From assembly GCA_030323885.1 (NCBI GenBank), contig CM059198.1, forward strand, positions 61,344,917-61,408,916: a DNA stretch of 64,000 nt. Direction: 5' to 3'. This DNA comes from Branchipolynoe longqiensis. Taxonomy: Eukaryota > Annelida > Polychaeta > Phyllodocida > Polynoidae. Positions within the stretch are counted from its first letter, which is position 1, and each line of letters begins with the position of its first letter. The position numbers and the translations under genes are program-made. Under the pieces are notes generated by a model. It saw only the letters and a program-made list of their open reading frames with translations. It ran no database searches and was not told the origin of the DNA. Shown here piece after piece: positions 9,660 to 19,401 of the stretch.

Positions 9660-9950
9660 CACTTCTTTTTTAATTGTAGAGTAATTGTAATCTAATTGGG
9701 TTCTAATCTAAGTATATACTAATAGTTCACTAATCATGACCTAATGGAACAATATGGTTGACTACTTGTGTTCTAATTGTGATCTAATTGTTAACTACTT
9801 GTTAACTACTTACGGTCTAATTCTACAATACTGGTACATTAATTGTGGGATCTAATTGTTGACTACTTGTTAACTACTTATGGTCTAATTCTACAATACT
9901 GGTCCATTAATTGTGATCTAATTGTTGACTACTTGTGTTCTAATTGTCCA
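9660..9950. repeat. CTAATTGT/ACTACTTGTTAAC tandem array
   Basis: Irregular ~70-bp repeats such as GTTAACTACTTAYGGTCTAATTCTACAATACTGGT. This is the left part of a larger array split by the MITE at 9951-10640; similar CTAAT-rich units resume at 10641. Confidence 0.75.
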
Positions 9951-10640
9951 TTAAACCTGGATAGTCCGATGAAAACATCAAATTGAAAACATCGAATTTT
10001 CTAAACCGTAGCAGTGATCTAGATTTGATTCTACATATCTAACTGAGATACTGGTGCACTTATCAAGCATTTGTCACCATATAGAACGGAATACCGAGCC
10101 AATTCAAAAAAACCTGTTACTGCAGAAGCCTATGGTGTCAGAGTTTTCGTATGCTTGCCAAAATTCATTTGATGTCTTTGCGCTTCAAAGTTAGCCATTT
10201 AAAATAAAAGTTACTTCAAGCTAAAGTAAGGTAGATTATAATGATCAACCAAATATATTGACCAGATGGGATGGCAGTTAGAGCGTCCGTCTCCTGTGTT
10301 GGTAGACCATGGGATCGTAGGTTCGAACCGTGGTCGAGTCAAACCAATGACTTAAAAATTAATACTTGTCGCTTCCTAGCCTGGCGCTCAGCATTATTAG
10401 GATATGGCAAGGACTGGTTGGCTCAGTGTCATGATAATGTGACTGAGTGGGATATCAGGTCATGATGCTGGTGGCCTGGTCTCCCAGTGGGACAGTATAA
10501 CGTCACCATGAGTGCTCACTGTCACAAGTCGGTACCCGTCCTGACCTTAGATGTTGCTAGGGCGTAAACCAACAAACAAAACCTAATATATTTATCTCAG
10601 AAAATAACAAACTCAAAATCAGGGGACTATGCAACTTTAA
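9951..10640 (+). mobile_element. TTAA-type MITE (family T) with nested SINE
   Basis: Left end TTAAACCTGGATAGTCCGATG and right end GGACTATGCAACTTTAA, with the expected internal blocks. The SINE at 10261-10579 sits inside it. Without the SINE the MITE would be ~360 bp, matching its relatives. Confidence 0.9.
10261..10579 (+). mobile_element. SINE S nested inside MITE T
   Basis: Head ACCAGATGGGATGGCAGTTAGAGC, full body and tail. It interrupts the MITE segment GATCAACC(T/A)AATATATT, and that 13-bp stretch is duplicated at 10247-10259 and 10580-10592 (one mismatch). The SINE is therefore younger than this MITE copy. Confidence 0.92.
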
Positions 10641-11520
10641 TTATGTTCTAATTCTGTACCAAATGTCCACTACTGGTAATCTAATTACCCTTTAATTATC
10701 TTCTACTCATGTAGTAATAACCCTGTAATGATGTTCTACTCATATACTAATGGCTCACTAATGCTGTTCTACTCATGTACTAATGGCCCCTAATGGCTCT
10801 CATCATCATCATCATGCTGTCGGTCGCGATGAGACAAAGACTGCTTTCATTACTTGACTGCCGCTCTCCATTTAGCTCTCTGCTGTGAGAGTTGCGTCCA
10901 TGAGTCGGTCTTAATGTCTCTCAGCTTCAGGTTTCTCTTGATGGTATCATTTCATGAAAGCTGCCTGAAAAAGTCTTGAAGTGCTGCTGGCTTTTGCAAG
11001 TTACCAGCGGCACTCTCTCAGGGAGCAAATAGAGGTTTCACACCATCAAGAACATGTCAAGACAGGCGCAAAACTATTTGTCTCTGCAGTGGCTGGTTGG
11101 GAGATGTTGGGAGTTCCATACATCAACCGCCCTTAATGCTGCCACAGCGACATGGTTTTCTGTTTAGGGTTTGCTCCCTTACCCTTCGGTTCTGTTAAGA
11201 ACCTGTACCACAAGGCAGTGGTTTACAACTCTCCAAGGCAGGGGCGTCAAACTCCCTGAGGTATTGCTATACCCTGCATACCTTATGGCTCTACTCATGT
11301 ACTAATGGCTCACCAATGATGTTCTACTCAAGTACTAATGGCCCCCTAATGATTTTCTACTCTTCTTCTACTCGTGTACTAATAGTCCCCTAATGGTTCT
11401 ACTTGTGTACTAATGGCCCCCTAATGATGTTCTACTCTTCTACTCGTGTACTAATGTCCCCCTAATGATGTTCTACTCTTCTACTCGTGTACTAATGACC
11501 CCCTAATGATGTTCTACGCA
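10641..11520. repeat. ~33-bp TACTAATGGCCCCCTAATG array with an inserted dispersed repeat
   Basis: Units like CTCGTGTACTAATGTCCCCCTAATGATGTTCTA continue almost to the exon at 11570. Positions ~10798-11275 hold an unrelated dispersed repeat (CATCATCATCATGCTGTCGGTCGCGATG...AGGTTTCTCTTGATGGTATC) also found at 28.75-28.93 kb and, in part inverted, at 36.49-36.65 kb. Confidence 0.8.
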
Positions 11521-11569
11521 TGTAATAATGGCGCATTCATGGTTCTCCCCGCCGGCTCCCTCCCCACAG

Positions 11570-12258
11570 CTCCGTCCGCGCCCCACGTGCTCCCCTCATG
11601 GTGCGTGGTCGGCGCTTCCGGTGCAACGCTCGTCTGGAAGTACAAGCGCGCCGAACGCGTCGACCGCTTCAAGGTCACCTTGGCACCCGTCCACCTGCAC
11701 CGGTCGCGCCACCTGCGCACGCAGCGGACGCTGACAGTGAAGCCCGTGTTGGCGAAGCGGAACCATGTGGTGCTGCGAGATCTGGCCGAGAACTGCGAGT
11801 ACCGCCTCCAGGTGCGCGCTGTCAACTGCGCCGGTGAGGGCCCACCAGCAGAAGTGAGCTTCTACACGCATGCACGCGGGGCCCTTGCGCGCCAAGGCCG
11901 CGTCTGGGTCGGGCAGAGCCCAGCGTTTGAGACGCCGCTGGTGCAGTGCGCACTGAAATGGCTGGCGGCGCTGGTGGTGACGTCGCTGGTGCTGCTGGGG
12001 ATGCTGTGGCTGGTGCTGGCAACATTCGAGCGGCATCTATGCGAAGTTCTGCTGGAGACACCGCCCGCGCGCACGCCCGAAGAGCACCTGAGCGACATGT
12101 GCCCGATGCCCGAGCAGATGCGCGTTGCCATGGTGACGAAGGCGGTGGAGAAGGGAGGCGCAGAAGTGAGCCGCGAGGGAAGTTCCTCGTGGCTCAGCTG
12201 GTTTGTGACCGAGCAGGGCGGCAAGCGGGATTCCTGGCTGGATTGGTTTGTGAGGTGA
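11570..12258 (+). CDS. Gene 1, terminal exon: fibronectin type III domain, TM helix and C-terminal tail
   Basis: The exon follows the acceptor CTCCCTCCCCACAG; its first two bases finish an Ala codon begun at 7902. It runs 228 codons to TGA (12256-12258). In the 367-residue visible product, ~140-237 form a fibronectin type III fold, with the B-strand Trp in GATLVWKYK and the hallmark LAENCEYRLQVRAVNCAGEGP. Residues ~267-292 (LKWLAALVVTSLVLLGMLWL...) are a clear membrane helix. The last ~75 residues include LLETPPARTPEEHLSDMCP and end in two similar motifs, SWLSWFV and SWLDWFVR. FN3 domains are protein-binding modules. Helical region plus FN3 recalls TRIM/FSD-type proteins, but a TM helix stands where their SPRY domain would be, so I do not assign a family. 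Topology is undetermined. Confidence 0.87.
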
Positions 12259-12340
12259 CAGCAACGAGCTGTAGGAAAATTGTGTTATGATATTCCTATT
12301 ATTAACACTTTTTTTACACACTTTTTAAAAACTTAGTTTA

Positions 12341-12346
12341 ATTAAA
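12341..12346 (+). terminator. Candidate poly(A) hexamer ATTAAA for gene 1
   Basis: ATTAAA lies 83 nt after the stop codon and is the first poly(A)-type hexamer there. It overlaps the first bases of the MITE at 12342, so part of the signal is formed at the transposon junction. Confidence 0.35.
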
Positions 12347-12697
12347 GTTGCATAGTCCGATGGTTTTGAGTTTCTGTAATTTTTCTGAGATAAATATATT
12401 TGATTGATCACCAGTATCTACTTTACATTAGCTTAACGTTACTTTTATTTTAAATGGTAAACTTTTGAGATATTTGAAGTGCAAACATGGAAAAATAGTT
12501 TTGGCAAGCTTGCCAAAACTCTGACACCATAGACCTCTACAGCAACATGTTCTATTAAATTGATGCAGTATTACCTGCTATGCAGAATCAAATGTTCAAT
12601 AAGTGCATGAGTATCTAAGTCAGATATGTACAAATCAAATCTAGATAATTGTTTTGGTTTTGAAAATTTCATATTTCATCGGACTATGCAGCTTTAA
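12342..12697 (-). mobile_element. TTAA-type MITE (family T), complete, in the gene 1 3' flank
   Basis: TTAAAGTTGCATAGTCCGATG...CATCGGACTATGCAGCTTTAA, 356 bp, reverse orientation, in the immediate 3' flank or 3' UTR of gene 1. Confidence 0.92.
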
Positions 12698-12737
12698 CTT
12701 GTACATGCCTGGTGCTTCCATACCTACTCATTTATGT

Positions 12738-12790
12738 GATTATATATATACATATATATATGTATATATATACATATATATATATATAGT
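12738..12790. repeat. (TA)n microsatellite
   Basis: TATATA/CATATA alternation, then a poly-A run at 12792-12801. Confidence 0.9.
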
Positions 12791-13184
12791 ATTAAAAAAA
12801 AAGTGTATTTATATATTACATCATAGTGATGTATTTCGTAATTGTGAGCATATGCAATATGAGTTGAGCTCTCATCGTGTTTTTAAAAAATATAAGCACA
12901 TGATCATTTTATTGGCATGCAGTGAGAATTGATTAACTATCGGTGAAATACTAGTATTGAACACACATATCTATTCTACTAGTGGGGAGGGGGAAGTATA
13001 TTGAAAAAAAAGCAGACTTGCGCATTCCATCATTTGTTTAGTTTCGCACATTATTCTGAAGCTCGTACACACAAACTGTAGCCAGTTCCATGAATAGCTC
13101 CGTATTGGGGATTCCCAACCTTATCCTGTGAAAATAGAAACACTGACCTAATTAAATACGAAACTTCCAAAGACCGCTTTCAAT

Positions 13185-13490
13185 GTTTGTAAACATTGTG
13201 TATGCGCGTGCAGCTTGGCTGCAGAACGAATGCACACTGCCACTGAGTTTGCCGGTATGCGCAGTGCAAAACATTTATTCTATTTAAAATTAATATAAAT
13301 GGAGAATCCTAACTGTATAAATTTAATATAATCTATTCGTTGAATATGTTTTCTAAATGTGTTCCAAGCGCTTTGTGTCGAGGTGGTGTGGTTTTAGAGA
13401 TATTTCACCTTTTCTGCATGAAGATTGCTCATAGCCATTGAGTTTGCAGTGTGACAGTGTGTCATCCTGCAGCCAAAAAGTGTGCGCACT
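13185..13490 (+). repeat. Single copy of the ~205-bp satellite unit with flank
   Basis: CACTGAGTTTGCCGGTATGCGCAGTGCAAAAC...AGAGATATTTCACCTTTTCTGCATGAAGATTGCTCATAGCC matches the unit tandemly repeated at 50.83-51.45 kb, including the shared right flank GTTTGCAGTGTGACAGTGTG. Confidence 0.8.
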
Positions 13491-13549
13491 GACCTAAATA
13501 CCCATGCTGACGTCATTTGAAATAGGTCTATAGGATTGTGGTATGCTAA

Positions 13550-13972
13550 TACAGTAAAACCTCTCTAACCAACTACCTCCACAGATCGACCACTCCCCGA
13601 CTGCCTTCTCTTTTATTCAAGGTGACAAATTGGTTCAATATCTATTTTTATCAAAACCTTTCATAATTTTAAATACTTCAATGATGTCACTTCTTTTCCT
13701 TCTGTAGGAAAGGGTAGGAAGTTTCAATTCCCTAAGCCTTTGTTCATAGGGTAAGTCCTTTATAACTGCAACTAATTTCATTGCACGTCTCTGAACCTTT
13801 TTGATCTCCAGAATATCTTTCCGAAAAATTGGGCTCCAAATTTGTGGAATACCATTGCAATACCATGCAATACCATTGTAACGATAAAAATACTCCCGAA
13901 GCCCACCACCTCCCTAAATGGACCATTTAAAGTCAGGGACATGGTCGGTTGATTTAGAGAAGTTTTACAGTA
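13550..13972 (+). mobile_element. pogo-like MITE (family P-A) split by a LINE fragment
   Basis: Left TIR TACAGTAAAACCTCTCTAACC and right end TTTAGAGAAGTTTTACAGTA. Between them the element sequence is interrupted from ~13602 to ~13855 by LINE-coding sequence on the opposite strand. Confidence 0.8.
13635..13850 (-). pseudogene. CR1-like LINE reverse transcriptase C-terminal fragment
   Basis: An uninterrupted frame reads IWSPIFRKDILEIKKVQRR...LRELKLPTLSYRRKRSDIIEVFK and stops at 13637-13635. The pattern WSP...KDI..I.KVQRRA.KL...YE.RL..L.LPTL..RR.R.D.IE..KI is the conserved end of the reverse transcriptase ORF of CR1/RTE-like non-LTR elements. Truncated at both ends and nested in a pogo-like MITE. 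Confidence 0.85.
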
Positions 13973-14006
13973 CTAGTAATGTCGATGGGAATGTTATCTC
14001 TGATAA

Positions 14007-14433
14007 TTAAAAAAAGAAGGGGTAACTATCGTATCTAGAATAAAATGGGTTAAAACACAATAATGCATTGTTGCATAAGCCTACAGAATGGATATAAACA
14101 TTACATATTTGTATATATTTATATATAGCTTGTAATTTAAATCTCGATTGTGCTAACTTCATCATTATGCCCTTAATGATTCTTGAACCATGGTGGAACC
14201 ACTCAGTGTACACCAAACAATGCACAGTTTCTATCTAATTAATCTTGAAAAGCTGTGGATTTCATTGAAGTATCCCGACTAATCTAAATTAGTCCAAAAT
14301 CGCCATTCGCCATCGGTTGTTGTTGTTGCCTGAAATCCAAGTGAAAATAGTGAATTCCTATGAAAACAGTCTTGAAAAGCCTTGAAATAACTTGAAATCC
14401 ATATATTCACATTTGCATGCACCCTGAATATTG
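14007..14433. other. No recognised feature
   Basis: AT-rich intergenic sequence. I see no repeat copy, exon or RNA gene here. Confidence 0.4.
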
Positions 14434-14793
14434 CAGGGATGAAAGATCTCCGCGATTTCGCGGATTTCTGTGAATTTTAATATTGACCGATTAATGTTAA
14501 ACAAAATGCCAAGAATCAGGATGTCTCTGACAACAATTGATTTGTTCGAATCCCATTCCGATATGACCCTAGATGTTGCTAGAACATAAAAGCCAAGCAA
14601 GAAAGTGTTCGGTATGGGCGATAATATGGTCACAACAAGGGTAGTTGAAACCTGACTTCCGGTATTTTTCCGCAATTCCCTGACAGTGCTCTAAGTCAAT
14701 GGGTAAAATCCGCTTTATCGCGGAAATTCGTCATCGGTGTAATAATCTGAGTTTGATTTCCGCGATTTTTGCCGGACACCACTTTCACCCCTG
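14434..14793 (+). mobile_element. CAGGGATGAAA-type MITE (family H) carrying a captured SINE tail
   Basis: Ends CAGGGATGAAAG and CTTTCACCCCTG, flanked by the 6-bp duplication ATATTG. Internally it carries ATATGACCCTAGATGTTGCTAGAACATAAA, a piece of the SINE S tail present at the same place in the 17.8 and 26.3 kb copies. The terminus resembles hAT-type elements. Confidence 0.8.
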
Positions 14794-14799
14794 ATATTG

Positions 14800-15640
14800 C
14801 TTAGTGCATTTGTATAACGAAATAGTGATTTCACAGTATAAGCTCAGTGACAATTTAGTACAAATATGCCCATAGAGAGGACATTGTTTTATCACAGGAT
14901 TGATATAGTTCGGTGCCATGGAAACCATTATGCTTATGATTTTTGGACATGAAAATATTAACGATTTTGGGTTAAGATGTACATATTTGAAAATATCGAA
15001 ATGGTTGATCCATTTGAGTTATTGGAATAATTTCTCAGTAATCCACATTGGTGATTTTTGAAGCAATTACAAAAATTTGATTTAGAGAAATATTTGTTAT
15101 TGAACGTCCATTTATTGATGGCCGTCTGTCTTGTATCTGATTGACTGATTTGATATGAACATTTGTATTGTCGTAAAATATGAGCATTCTAGTGAAAAAA
15201 TACTTCTACCAATTAATCATAATTGTTTTGAAATATATTTTTAAAGTAAGCCAGTGTCCTGTACTATATGGCTTTTTGTATACATATATTTAATTAAAAT
15301 GTGTTTGCGACATTGTGGTAATTCAGCTTTCTAAAAAAGCTCTGTGGACTAGATGGCCAGATCTTGTTCTAGTTATTTATACCGGTTGCAGCACTACTCT
15401 GATAGCTTTATTTATTTATTTATTTATTTTTAAATTCTGCTAATAAATTAGAGAAAATGATGTGCGTTTTGCAGATATACTAGCCATACGTTGGTAAATA
15501 TTCACCTTTGTTTTTTTAAATACAAGGCACAACAGTTGTCATCTTATGTAACTTTCAGCCAACCAATCAGAAATTGCTTTTAGGGCAAAAAGAATCTCAG
15601 TTATATATCATAGTCATATAGATACCGTGAGTGGTGTTAT
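14800..15640. other. No recognised feature
   Basis: AT-rich intergenic sequence with a short (TTTA)n tract near 15408-15430; no coding signal or matched repeat. Confidence 0.4.
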
Positions 15641-15644
15641 ATGA

Positions 15645-15925
15645 TACTCACTCACCCACCCACTCACTCACTCACCCACGCACTTACTCACCTACCCACT
15701 CACTCACCCACCCACCCACCCACTTACCCACCCACTCACTTACCCACCCAGGTAAGTGAGTGGGTAACCCACCCACGCACTTACCCACCCACGCACTCAC
15801 TCACCCACTCACTTACTCACCCACCCACTCACTTACTCACTCACCCACCCACTTACCCACCCACTCACTTACCCACCCATTCACTTACCCACCCACGCAC
15901 TCACTCACCCACTCACTCTCACTAG
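15645..15925 (+). repeat. CACTCACCCACC minisatellite
   Basis: Repeats of CACTCACY/CACCCACY with 4-bp sub-periodicity; it translates to Thr/His/Pro/Ser in every frame and is not coding. A short SINE S tail remnant follows (15935-15967). Confidence 0.95.
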
Positions 15926-16067
15926 CTGTTTTGCGTCCTGACCCTAAATGTTGCTAGGACGTAAAACACTATCAAATACTACTGCTCTGAGTGAAGCCTG
16001 TACTTTATCCTGCATCTCACCACATCTCTTCAGTTCACTTCTTTTTTCTCTTCACTTCTCTTCCCCA

Positions 16068-17168
16068 CTTTCCCACGATATATGAGGATCGTTTCCCACG
16101 ATATATGAGGATCGTTTCCCACGATATATGAGGATCGTTTCCCACGATATATGAAGATTGTTTCCCACGATATATGAGGATCGTTTCCCACGATATATGA
16201 GGATCGTTTCCCTCGATATATGAGGATCGTTTCCCACGATATATGAGGATCGTTTCCCACGATATATGAGGATCGTTTCCCTCGATATATGAGGATAGTT
16301 TCCCCCCGATATACGAGCATCGTTTCCTACGATATATGAGGATCGTTTCCCTCGATATATGAGGATCGTTTCCGTCGATATATGAGGATCGTTTCCACGA
16401 TATACGAGGATCGTTTCCCACGATATATGAGGATAGTTTCCCCCGATATACGAGCATCGTTTCCCACGATATATGAGGATCGTTTCCACGATATAGGAGG
16501 ATCATTTCCCACGATATACGAGCATCGTTTCCCACGATATAAGAGGATCGTTTCCACGATATATGAGGATGGTTTCCCACGATATACGAGCATCGTTTCC
16601 ACGATATACGAGGATCGTTTCCCACGATATACGAGCATCGTTTCCCACGATATAAGAGGATCGTTTCCACGATATATGAGGATGGTTTCCCACGATATAC
16701 GAGCATCGTTTCCACGATATATGAGGATCGTCTCCCACAATATACGAGCATCGTTTCCACGATATATGAGGATCATTTCCCATGATATACAAGGATCGTT
16801 TCCCATGATATACGAGCATCGTTTCCACGATATATGAGGATCGTTTCCCTCGATATATGAGGATAGTTTCCCCCAATATTCGAGAATCGTTTCCCACGAT
16901 ATATAAGGATCGTTTCCCACGATATATGAGGATCGTTTCCCACGATATATAAGGATCGGTTCCCACGATATATGAGGATCGTGTCCCACAATATATGATG
17001 ATCGTTTCCCACGATATATGAGGATCATTTCCCATGATATATGAGGATCGTTTCCCACGATATACGAGCATCGTTTCCCACGATATACGAGCATCGTTTC
17101 CCACGATATATGAGGATCGTGTCCCACGATATATGATGATCGTATCCCACAATATATGATGATCGTTT
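16068..17168. repeat. 23-bp satellite array (~48 units)
   Basis: Tandem CCCACGATATATGAGGATCGTTT with two main variants (GAGGATCG and GAGCATCG) and frequent 22-bp units lacking one C. There are no spacers or unique interruptions. Absence of stop codons on the minus strand yields 145-266-codon open frames that are artefacts. Confidence 0.97.
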
Positions 17169-17208
17169 CGAAATTGCATAGTCCGATGGTTTTTAGTTTC
17201 TGTTTTTA
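17166..17208 (-). mobile_element. TTAA-type MITE (family T), end fragment
   Basis: AAATTGCATAGTCCGATGGTTTTTAGTTTCTG directly borders the satellite array; the rest of the element is absent. Confidence 0.75.
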
Positions 17209-17454
17209 TTTTAAGACAGACATTTTTAGGTTGATTCTTATACTCTACCTTATTTTAGTTTGAAATACCTCATTTGAAATAAGGAACTTATAACACATTA
17301 TTTAATTACTTATTTAATGACTGAAGTGATAATAATTAATAGCATGCGCCCACACCTTTGACACTAAGCCCCCAGAGGCTGGTGCATGTAGGGTGAGAGG
17401 GTGGTAAAAGGTGTGTAGTGGTGGGTGATCTATTGTGAGCGAAAGCTTGCATTT

Positions 17455-17755
17455 AACTTAAGTTAAGATTCCATGCGATTCCATATACGTGATATGCGAA
17501 TGTGAATGCGGCAAAAAATGGAAAAGCATCTAAAGGAACAGTGGTGCTTCCATATGTCCGAATGTGAATGCGCCAAGTGGCTCGGTCCATGTACCGACCG
17601 GTGCGAATGCGAATGCGAATGTGGCTCCATTTCCCATAGAGTATACCTGTAACTTTGACTTTCATTCACAAATTTGGAGTAAAAAATAACGAAAATGGCA
17701 TTGGTATCTATGCCACATTCGCATTCACATACCACGTATATGGAATCTTAGCTTT
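17455..17755. mobile_element. TIR element with CATTCGCATTCACAT ends
   Basis: Left TTAAGATTCCATGCGATTCC...TACGTGATATGCGAATGTGAATGCGGC is mirrored by GCCACATTCGCATTCACATACCACGTATATGGAATCTTA. TTGCATTTAAC occurs just outside both ends (near 17448 and 17771). Confidence 0.75.
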
Positions 17756-17808
17756 ACGGTTTGGTTAAGTTTGCATTTAACGCGTCAGCTACATAACTCA
17801 GGGATGAA

Positions 17809-18170
17809 ATATCTCAGCGATTTCGCGGATTTCCGCTATTTTTTATATTTACCGATTAACGTTAAACAAAATGCCATGGAATCAGGATGTATGTATATGG
17901 GAACAATTGGTTGGTTTGAATCCAGTTCCTATATGACCTTAGATGTTGCTGGAACATAAAGCGCAAACAAGGAATTGTTACTTATTGGCGATAATACAGT
18001 CACAACAAGGACACTTGAAACCTGACTTCCGACATTTTTTCGCGATTCCCTGACAGTGCTAATCCTATTGGGGGAAATCCGCGTTTTAGCGGAAATTCGT
18101 TGTCGGTGTACTAATCGAGTCTTGATTTCGACACATTGCCAGATACCACTTTCATCCCTGATAACTATGG
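17809..18170 (+). mobile_element. CAGGGATGAAA-type MITE (family H)
   Basis: CAGGGATGAAAT...CTTTCATCCCTG, flanked on both sides by the 6-bp duplication ATAACT. It holds the same captured SINE-tail segment (ATATGACCTTAGATGTTGCTGGAACATAAA). Confidence 0.85.
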
Positions 18171-18206
18171 TTACCCGGGGCATGACAAGTGTGGTTAGGT
18201 TTTGGA

Positions 18207-18755
18207 CTAGGTTACGCTATCAATATGGATACACTAAGACAACGGTTGTCGTGTCATGAATTAATTGATGTTACTATAGCCCTGTTTACACGGGCGATTT
18301 AAAACGCCTCATATAAAACGACTTGCCTAGATCGACTCACATTTGCTGTGTAAACGCGACTCTGAGGTGTTTTAGGGCTGAATCGATTCATATGAAACGG
18401 TTCATCTATACCACCTCGCGAGGTGGTTTATTTGAAGCGATTCAGCTGGTTCCCGGGCGGCGATAGTGTAAAATAGCAGTGCTCGCCGGCTACAGGCGGT
18501 CCTAAGGCTGCTGGTTCCCGGTGCCAAAACACTTTCAAACTCTGTCCGTGTAAACGCGCTTCTAAAACGCTTCATATAAATCGCTTTGTCTAGATCGTTT
18601 CACAATTCCCCGTGTAAACACGGCTTTAGTAACACACATTTGAAACAGTATTTTATACAACTTAGGAGATACATTTTTTTCGAGCAAGAAACCATTGCTG
18701 CTATTTTAGGTTCATGGGTAAGAAGGCATTAGTTTGTTTTTGCAGAATTGTTGTG
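18207..18755. repeat. Local duplication, copy 1 (MITE-filled)
   Basis: Flanks 18207-18278 and 18629-18755 match 19402-19470 and 19471-19565. The two halves are contiguous in the downstream copy but separated here by the 18279-18626 element. Confidence 0.8.
18279..18626. mobile_element. GCCCTGTTTACACGGG MITE (family N), insertion with empty-site partner
   Basis: TIRs GCCCTGTTTACACGGGC and CCGTGTAAACACGGCT enclose ~350 bp with repeated GGTTCATATGAA/TTCATATAAA-type palindromic blocks. The paralogous stretch at 19402-19565 lacks it and reads GTTACTTAGTAACAC, giving an A/TTA target. A 3-bp TWA target suggests a PIF/Harbinger-like element. Confidence 0.85.
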
Positions 18756-18769
18756 GGAAAATCCTGAGT

Positions 18770-18849
18770 TTTCATTGAAATTCACGGTCGGTGTAATAAT
18801 CCAGGCTTGATTTTCGCGCTTTATGCCAGAGACCACTTTCATCCCTGAT
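18770..18849 (+). mobile_element. CAGGGATGAAA-type MITE (family H), right-end fragment
   Basis: GTCGGTGTAATAATCCAGGCTTGATTTTCGCGC...CCACTTTCATCCCTG, followed by the same ATAACTATGGTTACC flank as the 17.8 kb copy. The flank was therefore duplicated with the element. Confidence 0.75.
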
Positions 18850-18892
18850 AACTATGGTTACCTGGGGCCTGACATGTGAGGTTAGGTTTTTG

Positions 18893-19085
18893 AATAGTGT
18901 AGTGGTCTGCACTGACTTCTCAGGCAAGGAGCCACGAAGACAGGTAGGCCTGGGTAGAATGGTGATATCAGGGAGCCTAGGTGGTGTAATGGTTAGCACA
19001 CTGGTCCAGAATGCAAAGAGATTTGGGTTCAAGTCCCGCTCTAGGCGCAATATTTCCCATTGTCATCACCCCCACGACACTGGTT
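18893..19085 (+). mobile_element. tRNA-like SINE type V, copy 2
   Basis: CACTGACTTCTCAGGCAAGG...CAGGGAGCCTAGGTGGTGTAATGGTTAGCAC...GGGTTCAAGTCCCGC. A- and B-box-like blocks and outer ends (GCCTAGG/TCTAGGC) resemble a tRNA, but the anticodon stem does not pair, so it is a SINE head. Confidence 0.8.
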
Positions 19086-19214
19086 GCTGTGACCATGATA
19101 CTATACAAGCTATGCGCTGTATGGTTGTTGAACCTACCCTGTGTATGTATGTGTAAGTGCATTGCCTGTATGTGTGTAATTGTAAGCATTAAATGACTTA
19201 CAATTGCAGGGGTA

Positions 19215-19400
19215 TGAGTGTAGTCGTCTGCACTGACCTCTCAGGCAAGTAACCACATAGACAGGTAGGTGTGGGTAGTATGGTGATATCAGGGAGCCTA
19301 GGTGGTGTAATGGTTAGCACACTGGCTCAGAATGCAAAGAGATTTGGGTTCGAGTCCCACTCTAGGTGCAATATTTCCCATTTTCATCACCCCCATGACA
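19215..19400 (+). mobile_element. tRNA-like SINE type V, copy 3
   Basis: Close relative of the 18.9 kb copy with the same GCCTAGGTGGTGTAATGGTTAGCAC core and GGGTTCGAGTCCC. Confidence 0.8.
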
Positions 19401-19401
19401 A

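Noticed and set aside
11596..12224. Minus-strand frames opposite the FN3/TM exon
   Set aside because: Antisense shadows; the plus strand carries the FN3 and TM signatures.
16068..17168. CRISPR-like regular array
   Set aside because: Units are contiguous with no spacers, in a eukaryotic genome.
16030..17179. Long minus-strand open frames (up to 266 codons) with SYIVGNDPHISWET-like repeats
   Set aside because: They are the 23-bp satellite read without stop codons; open in several frames at once, with no start context, splice sites or non-repeat domain.
18960..19050. Possible tRNA gene (GCCTAGGTGGTGTAATGGTTAGCAC...TCTAGGC)
   Set aside because: A/B-box and acceptor-like ends are present but the anticodon stem does not pair, and two relatives with long shared non-tRNA flanks exist; it is a SINE head.
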